64,000 nucleotides of DNA from Margaritifera margaritifera. Taxonomy: Eukaryota; Mollusca; Bivalvia; Unionida; Margaritiferidae. Of the stretch, positions 46,067 to 58,675 are shown in pieces. The notes under the pieces were generated by a model. The model saw only the letters and a list, made by a program, of their open reading frames with translations, had not been told where the DNA came from and did not search any database. A program made the translations under genes and the position numbers. The DNA is taken from assembly GCA_029931535.1 (NCBI GenBank), contig JAQPZY010001346.1, positions 1,798,001 through 1,862,000 of the forward strand, read 5' to 3'. Within the stretch, counting starts at the first letter, position 1, and every line of letters begins with the position of its first letter.

Positions 46067-47963
46067 CTGCAAGTAAAGTGCACTTATGAAAACATGAAAT
46101 TCAAAATCATCTGATATATGACAAATATTGTAGTATCCTACCTATAACCACAATAAATGACCTTGACCTCTTAAGTTCCTGAGCAATGAATCAAGTGGGA
46201 TATTTCATGTACAGTGATGAAAGTATGTACAAAGTCTTCTTGCTATCATCTGCTTGGGCTATTTGAAATGCCTGCTTGTCTGTTCACTTTTCAGAGGATG
46301 TCACTACCAACATTTGGCTTTGAAGTGATGCCACATTATCAGATAACTTTTGTAGAATATCAGCTTTTTGCTGCCACAACTGTTCATTTGCCGCACATTG
46401 GTTATTTATTTTGTCCATAAGCAATCATGTTTGTGTCATGTGACTCTCTCGTGATGTTGCTCAAGATGTATATTGCGATCCTAGCCCACCAGCAGCTGAT
46501 CGAAATGACCGGTGTGCAGCCCTGTGTGCTTCAAACACATACCCAACCTCAGTGTCGTCAACCATATTGATAGTAGATTTAGTTCTGGTAGTTTTCCTAC
46601 CAGAACAAAACCGTTTGTTCATTAGTAACTATGCATGGTTGGTCATAATTTCTCGCACAAGTCCATGCGCAACAGAAGGCTGGCTTTTACTTTTATTTGC
46701 AGGCATCGTATCATTTGCTATTATGGCTACAGCCCTGACCACTGCACTAAAATATTGCAATAGAAAGAAATCACTGCAAATTCAGTCCAATAAAAAGGAA
46801 ACAGTTAATAATCCAAGTCTGATTGTCTTATAACAGGGGTTTTTAAAACACAAGAAAAACCTTGAACACAAGGAAAAACTACAGAAACTTTGTTGGTAGC
46901 AAAAACACAGACTGACCATCACTTTGGACTTACATACTTACCATTCGTGCGACATATGCATCATCTTGTGGTGTCCCTTAGGGTACAATAGGTTCCGTAA
47001 AGTAATACTATGTCATGTATTAATAGTAATGCTATGTCAGGTGTTAATAATAATACTATGTCAAAAGCTTGTACCTTAACTCTGTATATCTTCTGCATAT
47101 AAAAAAAAGTGAAACTCATCTTCAGACATTTTACTATCACACATAGTGCATACAGGCTCTCAATCATATAACATGCTTCATTATAAAGTGATTCTGGATA
47201 TAACACGGTACCAGTATGGACCCCATTTCCAAAACCATACCAATGTTAAACAATATGGGTTGCAAGAAGATAAGGTGAAGCATACCATTGAATCTTTATT
47301 TCCTTCCAAAACCTCATGATTTAAAAAATTGTGATAGTTCTCGTTATACCACAATTCGATATATTTTGCTATTCCAATATATCATGGTTTCGTACATACC
47401 ATGGTTCTCACTATAACATGGTTTGGTACACAATGCATTTTGTGGCTATTGACCCTAACTACCATGTTATAATGAGAGAGAGAGCTGTATTCTGTATGCA
47501 TATTCTATATGTCCTATCTAAATTCTTATCTCTTCCTACAACAACATTAATAAGTAGTTCTCCATCTATATAGTGTGCATAATCAGCTGATTTCATGATT
47601 ATCTACAATGGAGAAATATTTTTCACATTCCAATGTAAATCTGTATTGATGCGAATTATCTAAATTATTAGCCAAATGATTTAACTCATTATGCCATTCT
47701 TGTAAATTTAAATCAGTAATCTCTGTCTAAATATATCAATATCATTGATATCCTGCGACTCCCATACAAAGCCAAACCCATATTTATACAGAGTAATTGT
47801 CGAATATAAGTTGCCTAAGTAATCTGTTTGCTATCTTCCAAAGTCTTTAACATCAGATAACATTTCTTTCAATTAAAAGGATAAGCAGTCAGAACTAACT
47901 CAACATCGTGGCACAAGAACCAACTAAACTTCATTGCCAAAATATAGAGATGTCATCACAAAC
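46067..47963. other. Intron with a small hairpin and short repeats
   Basis: Contains a perfect 10-bp stem with a 5-nt loop (GTTCTGGTAG / CTACCAGAAC, 46582-46606), three diverged TAATACTATGTCA-type repeats at 47000-47065, and several ACCATGGT / CATGGTTT words at 47385-47425. The plus-strand 93-codon frame at 46552-46833 has a hydrophobic stretch but no other support. Confidence 0.5.
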
Positions 47964-48123
47964 CTCTACATTGCTGTCCACCATGGTAAGTCTCATGGCA
48001 AATGCTTCTACAGGGTTGATGGTGTCCAGTCCCCCAAAATTCCTCTTTATGGAATGAAGAAGCTGGTACCATGTTGGGGGTTTGTTGGTTTCCTCCACAA
48101 AGGAGTAGATCATCTTCATTAGG
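47964..48123 (-). CDS. RNF213: RNF213-like exon (PPTWYQLL / NFGGL segment)
   Basis: 160 nt, acceptor GTTTCAG, donor GAG|GTTTGT. One base completes a serine codon, followed by 53 codons, ending in phase 0. Motifs visible in order: LMKMIYSFVEE, PPTWYQLLHSIKRNFGGL, INPVEAFAMRL. The combination of tryptophan-tyrosine-glutamine, RNFGGL and PVEAF is characteristic of RNF213 in the small helical part of an active AAA module. A plus-strand open frame of the same length over this exon is a shadow. Confidence 0.94.
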
Positions 48124-48614
48124 CTGAAACATACAAGTACTTCATGACAGGTATTGTACCAGTCATATTACCAGTTTTTATAAAATAGTGGAACCTGTCA
48201 AGAAAGACCACCTATGGAACCCAAAAGTGATCTCTGAAAACAGGTGGTTCTTTCACATACGTTTTTGGAGCATCTTTAGTATCATATATAGACTTAAACT
48301 GTCACTCTAAAGACAGGTGGTCTCTTGAAAAGGTAGCCTTTACCCAGACATATCTAATCAGTAGCTGAATAGCTTGATAAAAAGTAGCTAGAAAAGTGCC
48401 ACTGCTCTTTTATTTTCCAATTATACAATGCTCCGTTTGCTTAGGGTGGGGGTGGGTTGGGGATGTACTGCATTTTACTTTATCATGTCACACATTGCAC
48501 ACGAGTCCTAGCTCACATGGAATTCCTGTGCATGACTTGGTATTTGTCAAGACATGCAAACATCTCAAATACAGGATGGAAAAAAGATATATCATTTCCA
48601 CTTTTTTAAAATAA

Positions 48615-48800
48615 AAAAAATAGTCCCATGAAGAGAGTGATGCTCTACTCTCCAAAAAGAATTTGTAGGAATCCACAAGAAGTCCATTTCTTCTCTCCTT
48701 ATAATTGTTTTAACTGCTGAGTACTGAAAACATCTCTGATATTTTTGAGAAACTCCAACATAAAGAATTTGTTAAGCAGAACTGTTGTGGTATTTTTCAA
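48615..48800 (+). repeat. R1 head fragment
   Basis: TAGTCCCATGAAGAGAGTGA TGCTCTACTCTCC, GGAATCCACAAGAAGTCCAT, CTGAGTACTGAAAACATCTC, GAGAAACTCCAACATAAAG: the start of the R1-head family, cut off after about 180 bp. Confidence 0.7.
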
Positions 48801-48804
48801 CTAG

Positions 48805-49010
48805 TTTAGCATTACTGCATTAAACATATTCAGCATGATAGCAGTCCATGCTGAAACAAGCATAGATTAGTGTTTATGCTGGAAATGTACTGCAGTATTG
48901 CAGCATAGATGCATTATTTGTCCAGCATAAGTACAGTATTTACTGTACTTTCAATGCATACTGCATTTCTGTAAGGGATATACCATGCTGAAAGTGACAG
49001 CTCACCAATA
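48805..49010. repeat. Island of ATGCTG / CAGCAT words
   Basis: Within 200 bp: CAGCATGATAGCAGTCCATG CTGAAACAAGCATAG, ATGCTGG, GCAGTATTGCAGCATAG, CCAGCATAAG and CATGCTGAAAG, plus TACTGCATT and ACAGTA/TACTGT. Words occur in both orientations, giving many possible hairpins. Confidence 0.6.
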
Positions 49011-49099
49011 TAAGCCTTTGTTATTTATATATTTATCCTAGAGCTAGAGTCCCAAGCCAATAACATTGTTTAAGCTATTTGAGGTATGTAATTATTTGC

Positions 49100-49625
49100 A
49101 TTGTTGTAATAATTTCATCATTAATTCGTGAATAGTTAATTCTAATATCTTTTTTATTCCTTCATGTAATCTGATATTTTCAAGTAAATCAGATATTTCA
49201 TGCCAGAAAATGAAGTAATTTGATTACTTATTAATAGTCTCTTGTCCTTAATTTTACTGAAGTAAGTTATATTTGTTTATTGTCATGTAAAAATGAGTAA
49301 TTATTAAGTCAAAACTAGTAATCAGGTTGTAAAACTTTTACTAAAATAAGTAAAAGAATTACCAAGTAATTTCTTTTACTGCTTCAAGTATACTATCCTT
49401 TTCAAGTAAAACATGTAAGTAATTCATGCTTGTAAATTAAGTAATTTGATTACTTAGTAATAGCTTTAAGTACTTTATTTTGCTGAATTTAGTAATAGAT
49501 GTTAAAAAGTAAGTAATACCAAGTAAAAAGCAAGTAATTAGCAAGTAAAAACTAGTATTCAGGTAATAAAACTTTTACTTAAATCACTAGTAAAAAGAAA
49601 TTACTAAGTCATTTTTTTGTTTGAG
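49100..49625. repeat. Island of AAGTAA / TTACTT words
   Basis: Dozens of AAGTAA, AGTAAT, TTACTT and ATTACT words. The string AAGTAATTTGATTACTTA, itself an inverted repeat, appears twice (49213-49230 and 49439-49456). A loose longer period of about 226 bp may join the two halves. Confidence 0.7.
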
Positions 49626-52155
49626 TGCATTTTAAAATTTATATAAACTCATTTAAGTTACAAATTTAGTAACAGGCATTACAATTGCAAAATGCACATG
49701 ATACAAAGATTCAGTTCATTGCTGTTGTACAAGTGACTAAATCCAAATTTACATCTAACTTTACTCTCACAAAAAGTAAGTCCAAATTCTTCCTTTTAAT
49801 TTAGTTGATGTAAATGACTAAGTTCTTCATTCCACCTAAATGTTGGTTACAAAATAAACTAAGTCTAGATTCCTTCTTTTATATAATAGATGCAAGTGAC
49901 TAAGATCTTAATTCCGCCTAGATGTTGGTTAGAAAGAAAAAAAAAATTCCAAAATTACGCTCCAAGATGTATTATATATCAGGAATTTTGGCAAAAGTCC
50001 ATGTTACAGTTAGACGGACTCTAGATGGATTCTCCATTGGCTTCTCCAATTTTCCATGTCCGCCTATGTTTTAACCAGATTTCAACATTTTCAGGCAGAT
50101 TCCGCCTGGAGTCTGCTTAAGTTCCATGTGGAATTCACTTAATTATTTTATATGGGTAGCCAATTGAAGAATCAATCATCTTCATGTCGATTATATATTT
50201 GGAGCAAAATAAATAATTTCAGACAAGTCTTGTATATTCAATACATGTGTGTTTAGAAAAGGTTCATCTGCTTCTCTGCTATACTTCAATTTTCATTTTT
50301 TCTGATGTCAAAAATTCACAAAAGGAAGACCACTGACACTTCTAGGAATTTTATGCTTTTTATTTTATTCAAAGAAATCTCAACTTGTGCATTGTCAATG
50401 AAACGATGGAGAACTACTCAGCCTTTGATTCAACAAATCCTCATTCAGTAAAATAAACACTGTTCACCTATCCCTAAGCTCATTGTTTTATTGCCACCAT
50501 AATGGCAAAGAAAACAAATCTGCAGAAGAGCTGCTGATGTGCTTTTACATTATCAGTTTACATACAAAATCAACAGATCAACAGCAAAGAAAAAAAAAAC
50601 TGTTTGGAGAGCTGCTGTTGTGCTAGATCACCAGTTAGCACATGAGCATTCATCTTCAGAAGTTTATGTATGAACCTAGTTGTATCTAGGATGACTTATA
50701 GCAACCATTTGTAATTATACAAAAAAAAGTATCATCACTACTTTGATAATTAATACAAAAATAGCACAGTTAAAATCAAACTAAAGATTTGAAATCTTTA
50801 TAATGGTCTCTGTCTGTCTGCCTCTCATATACTTGAGACTAACAAACATTTATGTAATGTCCCTGCTCATACACTTGGATCTGTTGTTAAGTGCATCAGA
50901 ATGCATCTTCTTTTTTTCTTTACAACATATAGAAATTCAATAAGATAATAAACTTAAATTCATTATCATCTTGATATTTCCATACAGTAAGTACATGGTC
51001 AGTTAGCTTCAAGAAATACTTTTTGCTTTTTGTGTTCATGCAGCAACTGCCAGAATTATGCTTGCTGAAGTTTTAATTACCTCAATGATGTGATTGGATG
51101 TCAAAAGAAATTGTACATTTTGTTGATGACAGCTCATGCATGGGGTAACTATTGGAACCTATGCGATTTTGTTTCACTTTATTCAGTGTGAATGTGATTT
51201 ATTTTATTAAATTGTTCAATGTTTATTGTTCTTTTCACAGCATGGAGTGCAAAATATCACTGACTTTCATAAATTCATTAAAACATAACAAATTGCATGA
51301 ACTTCAACAGAAATAAATACTTGAATGCACTTGTAGATTCTGATAACATAGTGCTGAGAAAAAAAACTTGAAATTTAGCTTCATTGTGCAAAGTATAGTA
51401 TTATTAAAGTTCACAAGGCATTGACATTATGTCCATATTATCTCATATTTGATTTGGCACTATGCATCATTCATTATCTTCATTACAATGAGCAAATGTT
51501 TAGAGTTCACTGAATGACCATGTCTTTTCAATATCAAAAAGTAAGTAAATTGCTCCAAAACTAGAATGCATTCAATAAGTGTCAGAATATATGCAATTTT
51601 GTTTCACTTTTGTTCAAGTGTGATTGCAATTTGGTTTGATGTTGTTTCAAATCACACAAACTTCAATGGAAGTTAGTGCATTATGAATTCACCAGTAGGT
51701 TCCAACAACATAGGAAAAAAAAAAAAAAAATGAAATTTAGATACTTCACACAATATATAACTGTACTAATAAAGTTCACATTTCATTACCATTATGTTAA
51801 CGTTATCTAAAATTTGATTAGGAAAAATAAAAATGTATCCATTTATTTATAAGTGCAACGATGATGATAAATCAACTGCCCCAATGTGTACTCTCTCTCT
51901 CTCAAAGAAACTCTTAGGTGCATGCTTGCCAGGGTCATAAATAGTAAACAATGCACACTTTATTGAGACCGCATCCACTCTGCAGTGATCATAAGATGTG
52001 ACTCTGCAAAAATGTGTGGTGTGCAGAGTTATTCTCTATGAGAAGCAGCAGCAACTCCATCAGGATGAGCAGGGAGATTTTGTGAGAGCTTTTTCTTAAT
52101 CCTCTCCACGATCTCTCCACCCTCACCACAATGCATGGAGAAATGAAAAATCACA
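49626..52155. other. Intron, mostly unremarkable
   Basis: AT-rich. At 49740-49920 diverged copies of a CTAAGT-TCTTCATTCCACCTA / GATGTTGGTTA segment occur about 110 bp apart. At 50010-50135 several GGAGTC-CGCCT-type words occur. The segments at 51120-51260 and 51540-51660 resemble each other (GCGATTTTGTTTCACTTT / GCAATTTTGTTTCACTTT), an old duplication. No coding exon was seen. Confidence 0.5.
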
Positions 52156-52805
52156 TGAGCTGTATTGTAGAATCATCCATTCTAAAGGAGTAGAACTAGA
52201 TTTTTAAGATAGCTGCTCTGGTGGCCATTTTGGAGATAAGATTGGCACCATTTTCAATTGGAAGCAACTACATATTATACAGAGTGTTCTGGTGGAAACC
52301 TCTGTTCACACACCATTCATTTTGAAGTCAGACCAGAACCATTTTCATTCAGGACAAATCACATACCATAAGAAATATTCAAGGTAACATCCCCAAGTCA
52401 TTATAATCATCTTTTCAAGATGTCCATCATGAAGGCCATGTTAGAATTCAGATCAGCATAATTTTTTTATTTAGGACCAACCAATTGTTCTAGAGAGTAT
52501 TTTAGTGAAAACTCCATTTCAACATGATCACCCATTCAGGAGAAGCAGCAATAAAAAGTTTTTCAAGATGGTTGCTATGGTGGCCATATTGAATGTCCGA
52601 TGTGCACCATTTTCATTCAGAACCAACTAAACCTTAGGATAAAACTGTCTACCAAATTTATGAACTTTCTCCAAGTAGTTTAGGAGGAGCAGTAATAACA
52701 AACTGTTGCTAACTGACCATAGGTGCTGGATGACAGAAAGATGACAGATGAACAGACAGAGTACCATACCATAAGCTCATTTGGTGTTCAACCATTAGAG
52801 CTATA
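52156..52805 (+). repeat. R1 core array with tail, about 3-4 units
   Basis: Core markers TTTTTAAGATAGCTGCTCTG, GGTGGCCATATTGAATGTCC, GCACCATTTTCATTCAGAAC and the tail GATGACAGATGAACAGACAG, CATACCATAAGCTCATTTGG, ATTAGAGCTATACAAAAA. Plus orientation like all other R1 copies. Confidence 0.78.
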
Positions 52806-53256
52806 CAAAAATTAAAACATGAAAAAAGCAATACAGCACTAAAAAGTTTGATATTCTTCCATTGTTGTTCAAAAGCATACCCAACCACCTATAAGTTGTC
52901 ACCTCATGTGTTTATATCTGCAACGATAAATTTGTGATTTTGCAAACTTTACTGAAAGCATAGTTTACCATGACTAATGTGGCATTTATTTCGTAAAATC
53001 TTGGCAAGGTTAAACATTTTTTTAACAATGCACAGTGAGGTACATGAGTTGCTGGAACAAAACCATTAAGAAATTTTCAAATTTGTATCATTTTCACCCA
53101 TAGTCCAAACATTTCAAGAGCTATTCAAAGAAGGCATAACTGGCTTGAACTAAATTGAATTAGAAATTTGTTAATTACACAAGAATGCCCCTGCCTTTGG
53201 CCGTTCAACTCACATAAGGCATTCACCAACTGGACCACAAACCTTAAATCACAGTA

Positions 53257-54496
53257 CCATATTTGCCGGCCTATAAGTCGATACTTTTTGATCTGGAAGT
53301 CTGGGCTTCGTCTTATACTCCGAATCGACTTATATATGAATTATGTCATTGAAATTGTTTTACCGTAAAAAAAAATAAAAAAAATAATTCAAAGTACGAA
53401 AAGTATAGTGTACAAAAATAATTCTCATTTTTTGGAAGAGATCATGTGTGAAAAAATATAGGACCCGACATGGAGAAGGATTCCGAAATATTTACGTGAT
53501 TGTCAGTATTAAATTCACGTGCATCAGACATAATTGCGCTAAAGCAGCATGCACTAGTAATATATGTTGTTTAAGTTTGCTTACATATGTGTGTAGTAGA
53601 ATAGACAAGTTAGAAAACGGATAACCATGACATAGACATGGGTATTCCATTGCACATTTTTCTTATTGCATCTTGTGATCGAAATAAAAGAAAGACAAAC
53701 AGACAGATTTCAGCCCTTCTTCATGCTATTTTGCTTAATGTACCTTACTGACCCCTTTTAGCTGAAGCTTTTGTCAAAGAGAGAAAACAGTAATGAAATA
53801 CTCAATGGAAATTAAAACAATGCATACCATACTCCTTCAGTTTCAAAGATATATAATTTATATTTAAATATTCACAATATTTATATTCATATAGACTCCA
53901 TTTAGTTTAAATCCCAAGATGACCATTTAGCATGCTGTGTTGTTTTGTTTTTTTTTGTTGCAAATACAATGAACTCTATACTCCCATGAAATAAAATTAC
54001 CCTTTATCAGTAAGTGCATGTACACTTCCTGTAGTTAGGCGGCATTTAGGTTTGATATTTGCTCATGAATTCAAAGCTCTGACGCTTCTGTCAGCGAGAT
54101 CAAAAGATGTCACTGGTTGAGAAACTTACATGAGCAAGCACCTGGCATTACAGGTCATTACACAGTCCTGCATACATTAACATGCTTTACAGGATCGATT
54201 ACAATACCCTATGGGTACCCTCATTTCCCTATTGATAGCCTCACTAATTTGATCACATCTACTACAGGTGTCAACTGGAATGACCTGGCCAAAGCTGTAG
54301 GCATATTTAATTAAATGTAAATAACACTGCAAAGCCAGTTGGTTCTTTATGATAATGGATATAAAAACAAGAATGAACTGTTTATTCAGAGATATTAATT
54401 GATAATGGAGTAATGCTCCTGTACATGAGTAAGATTACAATCATCAGGTAACTCAACAATACATATTACAATAGTCCTGTAACCTCTCTCTCTCTC

Positions 54497-54574
<78 letters not shown>

Positions 54575-54640
54575 AAAGCTACAAGTAAAAACTGCTCTGA
54601 ATGGATACGTTCTTACACATTGACATAGGGTTGTTTCATC

Positions 54641-54682
<42 letters not shown>

Positions 54683-55079
54683 CATTCACTAAAAACAACA
54701 AGTCTTAATCGAGTTCTTTTAGTTTTTATTGTACATATAATTTGATAATGAGGTTACTGTTGCTCTAAGAATACAAGTTGTACTTATTTTTTGACAACAG
54801 GAGTTCATATCATTGCGTACAATGTACCAATAAATAATACCTATAAATAATACGTGTGCAGACCATCTTAATCATTTTCCCAATTAATCTGGAATAGCAT
54901 AGTGATACCATTGATATTCATGAAACTGGAAGTTACTAGTGAAAGTGATGAAGCCAAGGTGTTGATCTGGCTTCATCTTATACTCCGCATCGACTTATAT
55001 ATGGATGAAGGATTGAAAATTGATGAAATTAGCGAATTTGACTTATACTCCGCATCGACTTATAGGCCGGCAAATACGG
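53257..55079. mobile_element. TA-flanked inverted-repeat DNA transposon, 1.82 kb, non-autonomous
   Basis: Left end CCATATTTGCCGGCCTATAA GTCGATAC; right end in reverse complement CCGTATTTGCCGGCCTATAA GTCGATGC (26 of 28 match), with TA outside both (53255-53256, 55080-55081). CTTATACTCCG-ATCGACTTATA is repeated subterminally at 53311, 54977 and 55041, giving nested inverted ends. No transposase ORF was seen. Ends of this type are widespread in animal genomes in pogo/Tc1-like non-autonomous elements. A (CT)n tract lies inside. Confidence 0.87.
54484..54572. repeat. (CT)n microsatellite
   Basis: About 88 bp of CT repeat with one CCCTC interruption, inside the inverted-repeat element. A (CA)n run of about 24 bp follows at 54650-54675. 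Confidence 0.97.
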
Positions 55080-55412
55080 TAATCTACTTACAGGATAATT
55101 GCTTCATTTTTATCCAAGATCATAACCTCTTTCATTTATGTGCCTAATATATAAAATTTGATGCAAATATCACCAAATTTTGTTACTTTCAAAACCTCTG
55201 GTCTGCTACCAGAGTATTATGGGTAAAAAGCACAGTGTAATAATATTTTATTTTGGTGACTCTTTTTTTTCTCCTCTATTTTTCTCATAACTATTCTATA
55301 CTCTTTCCCACCTAATCCCAAAAAATTGATTTAGTAAACAATGTTTAGGACTGCCTTGATTATGCTGATTGTATAAATGAAGTGATTAAATTTTATCTGA
55401 AGTGATGAAAAC

Positions 55413-55550
55413 CTGTAGAAATCCCTGAGACCAAAGAATTCCCTAAGTCTGACTGAAGCTTCTCCAAACAGATCCAGGTAAGATCTTGCCAGGGGTTCAA
55501 TAAACGGCTTCACATGGTTATTCACATGGTTCTTGGTGAAGCAGATTCCT
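55413..55550 (-). CDS. RNF213: RNF213-like exon (most upstream in window)
   Basis: 138 nt between TTTCAG and a GTTTTC donor. It supplies one base to the preceding codon, then 45 codons, then two bases (AG). It ends in EFFGLRDFY, a motif RNF213 shares across animals, where the next exon completes the serine of FGLRDFYS. The earlier part (GICFTKNHVNNHVKPF) is a helical segment expected just before it. The exon upstream, which should carry the ISNWALDPAKMNR-type segment, was not found in the 8.4 kb to the right, so it probably lies outside the window. Confidence 0.92.
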
Positions 55551-56104
55551 CTGAAACAAACAACCCATATTAACATTAATTATAATTCTATAAATCTGAT
55601 TTCAAGCATAAAGCAAGAGACTGAATTTGATATACAGCATATGAAAATATAAACGTCATTTCTTTTTATATAGTGTTCTGTCATGAATTAGGATACTCAA
55701 GCATCCGTGTTAAGCTTTCTCTCCACTACAGTTTGGCAAAGCAGAACTCAAATTACTGTATGGAAAACAAAATGTTAACAGCCAGTCAGCCAGCCAACTG
55801 GACAGACAGACAGACAGATGAATGGACATGATCATTAACATTCTTGTCAAATAGCAGGCATAAAAAAACTGCAATTTGCAACCTTACCAAAGAGGAAAAT
55901 TACCTTGACCTAGTTTTTGTCTTCTGATGAACCTGGAAGCAAAGGTGTGGAATCTTTTTCTAACAAACTTAAGTAATTACCCAAGTTTCTGATATAAAAA
56001 AGTAGCAATGTAAGTACCAAGTAAAAAAAAATGCAAATCTTATGTGAAGCATCCATGGCTATAATAAGATTTCTTCTTTTAATAATGTAAATGTCTGTGG
56101 TCAA
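55551..56104. other. Intron, no recognised feature
   Basis: AT-rich intron upstream of the exon at 55550, with a short CAGACAGACAGACAG tract near 55803. No further exon was found. Confidence 0.5.
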
Positions 56105-56182
56105 GCAGTCATAAGCACAGGTCTAAGATGGCTAGCACTGAACCCTGCAGATGTGGGTTCAAGCCCACACAGAGGTAAAGAT
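56105..56182 (+). mobile_element. tRNA-like SINE head, tentative
   Basis: GGTCTAAGATGGCTAGCACT resembles a class II (Leu/Ser) tRNA D region. About 35 bp later TGTGGGTTCAAGCCCACAC gives a perfect T arm with a B-box. The acceptor stem is not intact and there is no long variable arm. It lies directly left of an R1 head. Confidence 0.45.
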
Positions 56183-56199
56183 TTTATCTAAGCATAATT

Positions 56200-57205
56200 G
56201 AACAAAAGTCCCTCTTCTATCAATAATGACATTTCCATGAATTCAAGATAAGACTATTTCTTCTTTTTTACTGCCGAGTTTTGAAATCATCTCTGATATT
56301 CTTGAGCGATAAGATTTTCAAATCAGCTACTGTGACAGCCATATTAGATGTAAGATCAGCACCGAATGGGCGAAAACGACTTTAATTCAAGAAACAACAC
56401 CATTTTCATTTAGGACAAACTTGATACCATTAGAAGACTTTTGGTGAAAACCCCATGTTGATATGACCATTCATTCAGGAAAATTAGAGACAATATTTTC
56501 AATATGTTCATTGTGTCAGCTATATTTGCAGTCAGATCAGCACTATTTTCATACAGGACCAACTAGATATCATATATGACTTTCGATTTATGAGGAGTTG
56601 CAATAACAATATTTTCAAGATAGCTGCCATGGTGGCCAGACTAGATGTCAGATTGGTACCATTTTCATTTAGTATACCTAGACATACAAAGTCTTCTGCT
56701 GATAAACCAGTGTTGATGTGACTTTCCATCTAGGAGGCATAGGGATAAGTTTTTAAAGTTGGCTGCTGTGGTGGGCATATTGGATATCAGATTGGTACCA
56801 TTTTTATTTAAGATCAACTAGACACCATAAAAAGTCTCCCTGTGAAAACCCCTAGCTGCTATGACTTTCCATTCAGGAGGAGTAGCAATAACAAGATTTT
56901 CAAGATGGCTGCTGTGGTGGCCATATTATGAGTTAGATCAGCAACAAGACATCATAGGAAGTCTTTAAGTGACCGTATTAAATATCTGAATAGTACCACT
57001 TTCATTTAGGCCCAATGAGACCTTGGAATGAATGTGTGTGTAAGGTTTCATGGCAATCCTCCAAGTAGTTTAGGAGGAATAGCAAACTTGTGCTAACAGA
57101 TGGATGGATGTCAAATGGTGGGAAGATGATGGACAACAGATGACTGACAAAAGGCCATCCCAGAAAGCTGTTCTGGTCTATGACTAACCAATACAGCTAA
57201 AAATC
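56200..57205 (+). mobile_element. R1 element with about 6 core units
   Basis: Head AAAGTCCCTCTTCTATCAAT, GAGTTTTGAAATCATCTCTG ATATTCTTGAG, core units with TAACAATATTTTCAAGATAG and GTGGTGGCCATATTATGAG, then the tail GTTTCATGGCAATCCTCCAA GTAG, GATGGACAACAGATGACTGA, CCATCCCAGAAAGCTGTTCT, and CAATACAGCTAAAAATC. Complete head, core and tail; core spacing about 145 bp. Confidence 0.8.
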
Positions 57206-57839
57206 ATATTCCAGGATCTAACTAACAACAACGACTGGAGGAAAGTCAATGGCATGTCACTGCAAAATACCCATTTTGGGAAAATGGTAATTCAGATTGA
57301 AAGTAAATCTGAAGTAGTGCTGCTTCAATGGCTTACTGTCACAAATCCCACAACTACTCTCCCACCACCAACCCCCAGCCTTATCTTCCCTCCTTACTCC
57401 TAGACAGTTACCTAGGGGCCAGAAACAAAACTTCATTTCATATTTGATCTGCCTTCCTGCTATGACTTCATGTACAAAGTCTGATGAATAAAAAAACCCA
57501 AAATTAAAAAATGTCACTCACAATACAATCTGCAGCACTTTAACAAATTCTTAAGATGATGTGCCTTTTACCCTATGTAAGCTTTCAAAGATTAACATTA
57601 TTCCCTACTAGAGACCTTTGATTTCACAGCTATGATGACATGCCTTAATGATGTCCTATTCTGTACCTCTTTAACCCCCTACCCCCGGGCCTCTGGAGCC
57701 AAAAAAGGCATTATAACATACATGATAAGTCTTGAGTTATTTAAAAACTGTACCGAAAGGAAAAGAAAAACTTAACAGAAAAGAATACTGTAAATGGCAC
57801 TATGTACCTGCCCCATGAGTTTAATATTCCTCTTTGAAA
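57206..57839. other. Intron, no recognised feature
   Basis: No clear feature. The minus open frame at 57257-57517 has no known motif. Confidence 0.45.
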
Positions 57840-58675
57840 GGTACTAAAGGGGCATTGTTGGTCTCAATGACCCTGACCACTAGTCAAGTTATGCAGTCTT
57901 AAAGTTAACTTACTGTGCAAAAATTATTATTTTCTTATCAAACTTACCATGACAATGACCTTTGACTTTTAGACCCCAAAAATCTCTAGGTTTCTTTATT
58001 ACTGTAAGTGAAAGCCATCCACAAAGTTTAATCAAGGAACTTATTTTAGATCAAATGTTATGATGCAAAACCCATTTTTCTTAGAGTCACAATGACCCTG
58101 ACCTATGACCTTTTCACTCCAACATCAATAGGTCTCCATCATACCTTAAATGCAAGCTATCTACAAACTTTGGTCAAGATATGTGGTCACAAAATAAAGT
58201 TACTACGTATGAACAAATTTCTTTCACTCATAGTGACCTATAACCACTGACGTTTAAACACCATAATAAATAGGCTTCATTCTTTCACAAAGTGTAATCC
58301 GACTACAAACTTTGTTGAAGGTACATGGTCAAGAACTCCAAGCTTTGTGCAGACACCATATTTCATTTTTTGCTGCAGTGACCTTCACTTTTAACCTTCT
58401 GACCCCAAAGTCATAAAGTCTCCTCCTTACATGTAGTCCAAGCCATCCACAAAGTCTGTCCTGATATAGACTACTGTTGTTGTGACAGAACCATTTTATT
58501 TTTTTGTTTCAGTGACTGTAACCTTGATCTTTGGACATCAAAATCGATAGGATTCTACCTTAGATCAAATGCAAGCAATTTACAAAGTTTGGTAACATCA
58601 GATGGTGGAGAACCAGAGTTACTGTGTGGAAACATCATAATTTGCTCAGCCTTATGGTGGACATATAAACCAGAG
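57840..58675 (+). repeat. R2 tandem array, about 5-6 units
   Basis: Units with ACCATGACAATGACCTTTGA, GACCCCAAAAATCTC, GTGAAAGCCATCCACAAAGT, GTCACAATGACCCTGACCTA TGACC, ending in ATAATTTGCTCAGCCTTATG GTGGACATATAA, the R2 tail. Confidence 0.85.

Noticed and set aside
46552..46833. 93-codon plus-strand frame with a hydrophobic segment
   Set aside because: Single short ORF in an intron of the opposite-strand gene, no recognised motif, no splice or promoter support.
47934..48122. 62-codon plus-strand frame over an exon
   Set aside because: Shadow of the minus-strand RNF213-like exon at 47964-48123.
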